From contig MHDY01000018.1 in assembly GCA_001803705.1 (NCBI GenBank), forward strand, positions 1 through 10,448: a stretch of DNA of 10,448 nucleotides. The letters are read 5' to 3'. Positions 6,204-10,448 of this stretch are shown here, in pieces (position 1 is the stretch's first letter; each line of letters begins with the position of its first letter). A program made the translations under genes and the position numbers. The DNA is from Nitrospirae bacterium GWC2_56_14 (lineage in GTDB: Bacteria > Nitrospirota > UBA9217). The notes beneath the pieces are model-generated. The model ran no database searches and was not told where the DNA came from. It saw only the letters and a list, made by a program, of their open reading frames with translations.

Positions 6204-9200
6204 CTACGCCTCACTTCCGTCCAGCACCCCCCTGATCTTCTTCAACAGCACGGCCATGGGCACCGGTTTATAGACCACGGGCACGTGCTGTTCGAGCAGC
6301 GCCTTCTGGCGAACCATGTCCGGATCGTAGCCGCTCGCAAAGATGACCTTGATACCGGGCCGCATCAGCCGGATCTCATCATAGGCATCCTTGCCGGATT
6401 TCCCGGGCATGATCAGGTCGAACAGAAGGAGCTCGACCCGGTCCCTGTTCTCGCTGAACTTCTTCACGGCGTCCTCGCCGTCAACGGCGGTTATGACCGC
6501 ATAGCCGAAATCCTCCAGCAGAAGCACGGTCATCTCCCGGACCGATCTGTCGTCCTCGGCCAGAAGAATGGTCTCCGTGCCCCCGATCGGGGGCTCTTCC
6601 GCGGCGGCCGCCGGCTCCGGGGAGAGGTTCGTTTCATTAACGGGCAGGTAGATCCTGAAGGTCGTGCCGTGGCCGGGTTCGCTGTAGACCGTTACCTGGC
6701 CTTCATGCTGCTGTACGATCCCGTAAACGACCGACAGCCCCAGGCCGGTGCCTTTTCCAACCTCTTTCGTCGTAAAGAAGGGCTCGAAGACCCGCTGCCT
6801 TGTTTCCTCATCCATCCCCTGGCCCGTGTCCGACACGCTGATCACCGCGTACTTGCCGGACATGCCGAGGCCGCGGGAGAAAGTGAAGGATTCGTTCAAC
6901 CATACCTGCTCCGTGGTGATCGTAAACGCGCCGCCCTTCGGCATGGCGTCCCGCGCATTCGTGACAAGGTTCATCAGGACCTGGTCGATCTGATACGCAT
7001 CGGCGAGCACCGGAATGGCCCCGCCGGACAACGTGGTCTTGAACGCGATGTCCTCGCCGATCACTCTCGCCAGGAACTTGCTCAGCTTCTGGATGCCCTC
7101 GTTCAGATCAACGGGCAGTTTGTGGATGGGCTGTTTTCTGCTGAACATCAGGAGGTCCTTGGTCAGGTGCGCGGCCCGGTCCGCTGCCTCCAGGATATGC
7201 TGGATATTCATCCGGCCCGGGTCGTCAGGGGCCATCTTCATGAGGGTCAGGTGGCCGTACCCGGTGATGGCGGTCAGGATATTGTTGAAGTCGTGGGCAA
7301 CTCCTCCGGCAAGGGTGCCGACGGATTCCATCTTCTGGGACTGGCGAAGCTGCTCTTCCAGTTTCCGGCGCTCCGTGATGTCGCGCGTTATGCCGAGCAG
7401 CGCGATGATCTCGTTCTTCTCGTTGCGGAACGGCACCGCGCGGGTCTCCAGCCACAGGTGACGCCCCTTTAATCCGATCATCTCGAACAGCAGGGTCCCC
7501 GACTGTCCCTGAAAAATACGCGCCGTAAGGTCGGTAAATGCCTGCCGGTATTCCGAGGCCACCAGCGGACAAACACTGTGCCCCTTGACCTGATCGAGCT
7601 CATCGACCTGGAGCATCTCCAGGCCTGCGCGGTTCATCATGATCAGATTCCCCTCTGCATCGATCATCTTGACGCAGTCCGGTTCGGTGTCGATGATCGT
7701 CTGGAGCAGGGTTTCGCTCCGCATGAGCGCCTCTTCCATCCGCTTCCGCTCGGTAATGTCCTCGCCGATGCTGGCAATGCCCGTGACCGCTCCTGATTTG
7801 TCCCGGACGATCGTGTTGCTCCAGGCAATGAGGCGCCGCTCTCCCTGCCGCGTGCTGATGGGGTTTTCGTAATGGACCGGGACCTGTCCCGTCTGAATGG
7901 ATTTGATGAAAACCGCGTGTTCGATCTCGGACCGGACATCGGGAGGCAGGAAGAGTTCGAACCAGTTCCTGTGCAATACCTCCTCGCGCTTCCAGCCGGT
8001 GACGGAAAGCAGATAATCGTTGCAGAGAATGATCCTGCCGTCGATATCGAGCATGACGCCCATAAGCGTTACGTTCTCCAGTACCTCTCTGAAGCGCCGT
8101 TCACTGGCGCGCAGGTCCTCCTCCGCCTGCTTCCGGCCGGTGATGTCCTGAACGATCCCGATCACCCTGACGGGTTTTCCCTGACCGTTATATTCCAGTT
8201 CCCCGAGACCGTGGACCCAGCGTTCACTTCGGTCGCTGTTGCGGATAATCCGGTATTCCCTGTCGAAGCGGCGGCCTTTTCCAACAACCTCGTTCGTAAA
8301 GTATTCCACGATCATGCGGCGGTCTTCGGGGTGGACCAGTGAGGCCCACCCTTCCACGGTGCGGGCAAATTGAGTATCGAGTCCAAAGATGCGGTCGAGA
8401 ATATCAGAACTTACCCAGGCGCCCGTGGAGAGGCTCAGAACATAGGTGCCCAGTTCAGCCACTGATTGCGTTTGCCTGAGAAAACGTTCACTCTCGCGCA
8501 GGGCCTCCGCGGTATGCTTGCGTTCGCTGATATCCACAAAGGCCGCCACCGCCCCGATCGGGACCCCGTTGCGCATGATTGGCTGTGCCCAGTATTCGAC
8601 GGGAAAGCTGGTCCCATCGGACCGCCAGAAGACCTCATCTTCGGCATGCGCGGCCTTCCCCTCGCAGGAGGAGCAATAGATCCTGCAGTCCTTCGCATGA
8701 TAATGGGCGCCGTCGGGCTTTGTATGATGGATGAGCCTGTGGACCTTCTTTCCGACGATATCCTCCGAACGCTCATATCCAAGAAGCCGGAGCGCGGCCG
8801 GGTTGCAGAACGTGCAGTTCCCCTGGAAATCAACGCCGTAGATGCCTTCGGCGATGGAATTGAGAAGCAGCGAAACGCGTTCTTCGCTGGTCTTCAACTC
8901 TGCCGTGCGCTTCTCCACTTTTCTGTTCAGCGCACGGTTCCAGGTGAACAATGCCAGCACCAGCAGGCAAAGACCGCCGGCAATACCCAGGAAATAGCGC
9001 AGCTGTTTTCTATTGACCAGGGGCGAGCCGCTCCAGGTATTTTCAATTTTCCCCAGTTCCTCCGAAGTGATGAGGCCGAAACCGTCCTCCACGACCTTCA
9101 GCAGTTCCCGGTTCCCCTTTTTGACGGCCCGGTGTAATTCGCCGCTATAGAGAGACGGCGATTGTTTGTAGTGATCGTGAATGCCGAATTTGTGGAGATA

Positions 9201-9767
9201 ATAGTGCGCTGGCGGGTTGTCCAGAACGAACACGGTGACCTTGTGTTCTTTGGCCGCCTGGATGATCTCTTCGTAGCTGTTGAAAAGCAGGAGACGGTCA
9301 ACACCATGCTTCTTAAGAAAATCGATGGCAGCATCGCCGGCCTTTACCGCCACCACGAACCCTTTCAAGGACGCTGCGCCGGAAATGCCGGAGACCTGTT
9401 TGTCGAAGAAAGCGGAGCCTTCCAGACGGTCGTAAGCACCGGAAAAGTCGAGCCATCGGGCCCGTTCTTCGGTCTTGAAGATCGTGTCGATGACGTCGAA
9501 CTCCCCGGCCTTCATACGGCGCAGCCCTTCGCCCCAGTCCATGGCGCTGATCTCCGCCCTGATGCCGGTCCTCCGCTCCCAGAGCTTCCACTGGTCCACC
9601 AGGATGCCCTGAAGTTTGCCCTCGCTGTTCAGAAAGACATAGGGAGGGTAGTTGTTGTCCATAACGATCTTGATGACCTGAGGACGCGCTGCGGCAAGAG
9701 TGATCGCGGGATGGAGCAGGAAAAAAGAGAAGCAGAAAAAGATGACGAATGCGAGCCGGTCTTTCAT
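6204..9767 (-). CDS. Membrane hybrid histidine kinase with periplasmic solute-binding sensor, four PAS domains and receiver
   Basis: This 1187-residue protein starts at ATG 9767, which has an AGGGGG site seven bases upstream and begins a good signal peptide (1-27). The in-frame ATG at 9809 would place 14 odd residues before it. Domains in order are: bacterial extracellular solute-binding protein family 3 (about 31-248, with YPPYVF and the KTEERARWLDFSGAY block); a transmembrane helix (258-276); PAS1 (about 292-415) with C361, C365, C368; PAS2 (about 425-545, PAS_3 type with HPEDR); PAS3 (about 552-675); PAS4 (about 682-800); HisKA with H825 in GGVAHDFNNIL; HATPase_c (about 920-1042) with NARDAM, SDTGQGM and GKGTGLGL; and a C-terminal receiver (1066-1180) with D1072/D1073, phospho-acceptor D1117, S1145 and K1167. 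It probably senses a small molecule, perhaps an amino acid, in the periplasm. No dedicated output partner is adjacent, so its target is unknown. Confidence 0.93.
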   Translation of the reverse strand: MKDRLAFVIFFCFSFFLLHPAITLAAARPQVIKIVMDNNYPPYVFLNSEGKLQGILVDQWKLWERRTGIRAEISAMDWGEGLRRMKAGEFDVIDTIFKTEERARWLDFSGAYDRLEGSAFFDKQVSGISGAASLKGFVVAVKAGDAAIDFLKKHGVDRLLLFNSYEEIIQAAKEHKVTVFVLDNPPAHYYLHKFGIHDHYKQSPSLYSGELHRAVKKGNRELLKVVEDGFGLITSEELGKIENTWSGSPLVNRKQLRYFLGIAGGLCLLVLALFTWNRALNRKVEKRTAELKTSEERVSLLLNSIAEGIYGVDFQGNCTFCNPAALRLLGYERSEDIVGKKVHRLIHHTKPDGAHYHAKDCRIYCSSCEGKAAHAEDEVFWRSDGTSFPVEYWAQPIMRNGVPIGAVAAFVDISERKHTAEALRESERFLRQTQSVAELGTYVLSLSTGAWVSSDILDRIFGLDTQFARTVEGWASLVHPEDRRMIVEYFTNEVVGKGRRFDREYRIIRNSDRSERWVHGLGELEYNGQGKPVRVIGIVQDITGRKQAEEDLRASERRFREVLENVTLMGVMLDIDGRIILCNDYLLSVTGWKREEVLHRNWFELFLPPDVRSEIEHAVFIKSIQTGQVPVHYENPISTRQGERRLIAWSNTIVRDKSGAVTGIASIGEDITERKRMEEALMRSETLLQTIIDTEPDCVKMIDAEGNLIMMNRAGLEMLQVDELDQVKGHSVCPLVASEYRQAFTDLTARIFQGQSGTLLFEMIGLKGRHLWLETRAVPFRNEKNEIIALLGITRDITERRKLEEQLRQSQKMESVGTLAGGVAHDFNNILTAITGYGHLTLMKMAPDDPGRMNIQHILEAADRAAHLTKDLLMFSRKQPIHKLPVDLNEGIQKLSKFLARVIGEDIAFKTTLSGGAIPVLADAYQIDQVLMNLVTNARDAMPKGGAFTITTEQVWLNESFTFSRGLGMSGKYAVISVSDTGQGMDEETRQRVFEPFFTTKEVGKGTGLGLSVVYGIVQQHEGQVTVYSEPGHGTTFRIYLPVNETNLSPEPAAAAEEPPIGGTETILLAEDDRSVREMTVLLLEDFGYAVITAVDGEDAVKKFSENRDRVELLLFDLIMPGKSGKDAYDEIRLMRPGIKVIFASGYDPDMVRQKALLEQHVPVVYKPVPMAVLLKKIRGVLDGSEA

Positions 9768-9796
9768 GAAACGCCCCCTGTCATTTGCAAGGTGAT

Positions 9797-10144
9797 TCAA
9801 TAGTAACACGGCTCACAGCATATTGGTAGAATAATCTGACCACGGCTTGTCTGACCATTCAGGTTGACGGACTGAAGGCTGGAGACTGAAAAGAAGTGAA
9901 ACACGGACATCATAAAAACCATTTCGCCATTTTTCTCCATATTCTCCACGAAGGTTTTCGTGTCATCCTCCCGCAAAACAGTGACCCTGCACAACGCCTC
10001 TGCATCATCGGGCATTCTGACCGAACCGCAGGGCAGTTCGCCCGATAGCTCCAAGATGACAAGGAGCATATCACGTGAAAAATCAACGCTTTCACTTCTG
10101 GCAACGCTCTTGCTATTGACAGTACAGGAATTTAAGAAACGCAT
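9797..10144 (-). CDS. Doubtful small protein or gene remnant (hypothetical)
   Basis: This is an open frame of 115 codons from ATG 10144, or 90 codons from ATG 10069. Neither start has a convincing ribosome-binding site. Residues from about 26 to 80 look protein-like, with acidic and hydrophobic alternation (LLVILELSGELPCGSVRMP, then DDTKTFVENMEKNGEMVF) and codon choice similar to the neighbouring genes. I do not recognise a family. The C-terminal part is encoded by a repeat arm (9860-9891) and by sequence just upstream of the hybrid kinase, which suggests the original end was lost. The frame ends 30 bases before the hybrid kinase start, so it could lie in the same transcript. It may be a decayed gene or pure chance. 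The opposite-strand frame looks less coding-like. Confidence 0.28.
   Translation of the reverse strand: MRFLNSCTVNSKSVARSESVDFSRDMLLVILELSGELPCGSVRMPDDAEALCRVTVLREDDTKTFVENMEKNGEMVFMMSVFHFFSVSSLQSVNLNGQTSRGQIILPICCEPCYY
9860..9891. repeat. Solitary arm of the CAGGTT...CTGAAGG repeat family (copy 3)
   Basis: CAGGTTGACGGACTGAAGG followed by CTGGAGACTGAAA resembles the reverse complement of the right arms of the copies at 3901-3993 and 6062-6196. No matching second arm is present within the following 200 bases, so it looks like a truncated or half element. Confidence 0.55.
10099..10114 (+). promoter_or_regulatory. Sigma-54 (-24/-12) promoter for the two-CW gene
   Basis: TGGCAACGCTCTTGCT matches the consensus TGGCACG-N4-TTGCW at nine of eleven fixed positions. 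It has the invariant GG and GC at exactly ten bases spacing. Transcription would start near 10125, about 35 bases before the ATG at 10160. This promoter class needs an NtrC-type activator, and one is encoded at 2579-3895. A CGAAC-N9-GTTCG dyad about 60 bases upstream is a possible activator site, though weakly supported. Confidence 0.65.
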
Positions 10145-10159
10145 ACCAGGGGGGGCTTA

Positions 10160-10448
10160 ATGAAACTCAATTGCTGGGAACATAAAAAGTGCGGAAGGCA
10201 GCCAGGCGGGCAGAAAGCACAGGAACTGGGCGTATGCCCGGTGACCACCTATCAGGAGCTGGATAGTGCCCATGACGGCAAGAACGCCGGCAGGGCCTGC
10301 TGGGCGATCGCCGGCTCCCTCTGCGGCGGGAAGATCCAGGGGACCTATGCGCAGAAACTGCATAACTGCTGGCGATGCGATTTCATGAACCTCGTTAAAA
10401 AAGAGGAAGAACCCACTTCCATCGGCTTTTCAGCCACGCGCCTGGGCA
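10160..10448 (+). CDS. Two-CW domain protein, N-terminal part (partial)
   Basis: This is the first 96 codons of a gene running off the right edge. The ATG at 10160 follows a strong AGGGGGGG ribosome-binding site. The residues match the Cys/Trp 'two-CW' domain known from Desulfobacterota and Nitrospirota. They include NCWEHKKCGR (4-13), GVCPVT (24-29), NAGRACWAIAGSLCGGKIQG (42-61) and LHNCWRCDF (67-75). Cysteines at 5, 11, 26, 47, 55, 70 and 73 could bind a metal or an Fe-S cluster, but no biochemical role is established to my knowledge. In related proteins this domain stands alone or precedes chemotaxis-receptor, PAS, kinase or cyclase domains. The part seen here ends in a Glu-rich linker, so further domains may follow. 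Its start lies just downstream of a sigma-54 promoter match. Confidence 0.8.
   Translation, partial: MKLNCWEHKKCGRQPGGQKAQELGVCPVTTYQELDSAHDGKNAGRACWAIAGSLCGGKIQGTYAQKLHNCWRCDFMNLVKKEEEPTSIGFSATRLG

Larger units (their letters stand above)
9768..10159. other. Divergent intergenic region (392 bp) between hybrid kinase and two-CW gene
   Basis: The region holds a lone arm of the palindromic repeat (9860-9891), a doubtful minus-strand small ORF (9797-10144), a CGAAC-N9-GTTCG dyad (10022-10040) and a -24/-12 promoter match (10099-10114). I could not identify a clear promoter for the hybrid kinase. Confidence 0.65.

Noticed and set aside
6285..7472. Long plus-strand open frame of 395 codons
   Set aside because: It lies opposite the kinase core and PAS4 of the hybrid kinase, whose minus-strand frame has all the family motifs. 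The plus-strand product is rich in His, Arg, Gly and Asp and matches nothing. It is an antisense shadow in GC-rich DNA.
9768..9809. Upstream ATG at 9809 as start of the hybrid kinase
   Set aside because: It would add 14 residues before a normal signal peptide and has no ribosome-binding site. ATG 9767 has AGGGGG at good distance.
10061..10120. Short plus-strand leader peptide (AAGGAG then GTG, 14 codons)
   Set aside because: The spacing is acceptable, but the frame runs across the -24/-12 promoter itself, so it could not be in the downstream transcript. The composition shows no attenuator pattern.
10116..10144. TTGACA at 10116-10121 as a sigma-70 promoter for the two-CW gene
   Set aside because: The bases 17 downstream (ACGCAT) are not a -10 box. 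The overlapping -24/-12 match is much better.

Overview
The window looks like a chromosomal regulatory region from a Gram-negative, GC-rich environmental bacterium. The evidence is a CpxP/ZraP-like envelope protein with an ECF sigma factor, PAS/GAF histidine kinases with Cys-rich PAS domains, an NtrC-type sigma-54 activator, a 'two-CW' Cys/Trp domain protein and several dispersed palindromic repeats. Together these suggest a Nitrospirota or Desulfobacterota (deltaproteobacterial) genome. That assignment is inference from family content, not a marker gene.

Left part, minus strand. Bases 1-431 hold the N-terminal part of a SWIM zinc-finger-family protein that runs off the left edge. It is read from a perfect consensus sigma-70 promoter at 525-553. 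Next is a compact three-gene operon transcribed leftwards: an ECF sigma factor (1635-2207), a membrane ZAS-type anti-sigma factor (1117-1605) and a CpxP/Spy/ZraP-like periplasmic protein (639-1127). It looks like an envelope or metal stress-sensing module. A 48-bp palindromic repeat is inserted in frame in the linker of the anti-sigma factor. The divergent intergenic region 2208-2578 carries a second kind of palindromic repeat and candidate promoters in both directions.

Middle part, plus strand. A complete NtrC-type response regulator (2579-3895) is followed by a soluble PAS-GAF-PAS histidine kinase (4021-6069), most likely its partner. A 93-bp palindromic element lies between them, and a 135-bp relative lies right at the end of the kinase gene and supplies its stop codon.

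Right part. A very large membrane-bound hybrid kinase (6204-9767, minus) has a periplasmic solute-binding-protein sensor, one transmembrane helix, four PAS domains, a kinase core and a C-terminal receiver. It converges on the soluble kinase. Upstream of it is a gene-poor stretch with one doubtful small ORF and a lone arm of the repeat family. The window ends in the start of a two-CW domain protein (10160 onward, plus). That gene has a good -24/-12 (sigma-54) promoter match just upstream, so it is a possible target of the sigma-54 activator encoded here.

I found no CRISPR array, transposase, rRNA or tRNA. I do not see a clearly new multi-gene system. The most unusual features are the in-frame repeat in the anti-sigma factor, the palindromic element family attached to signalling genes, recurring Cys motifs in the sensor proteins, and the sigma-54 promoter of the two-CW gene.
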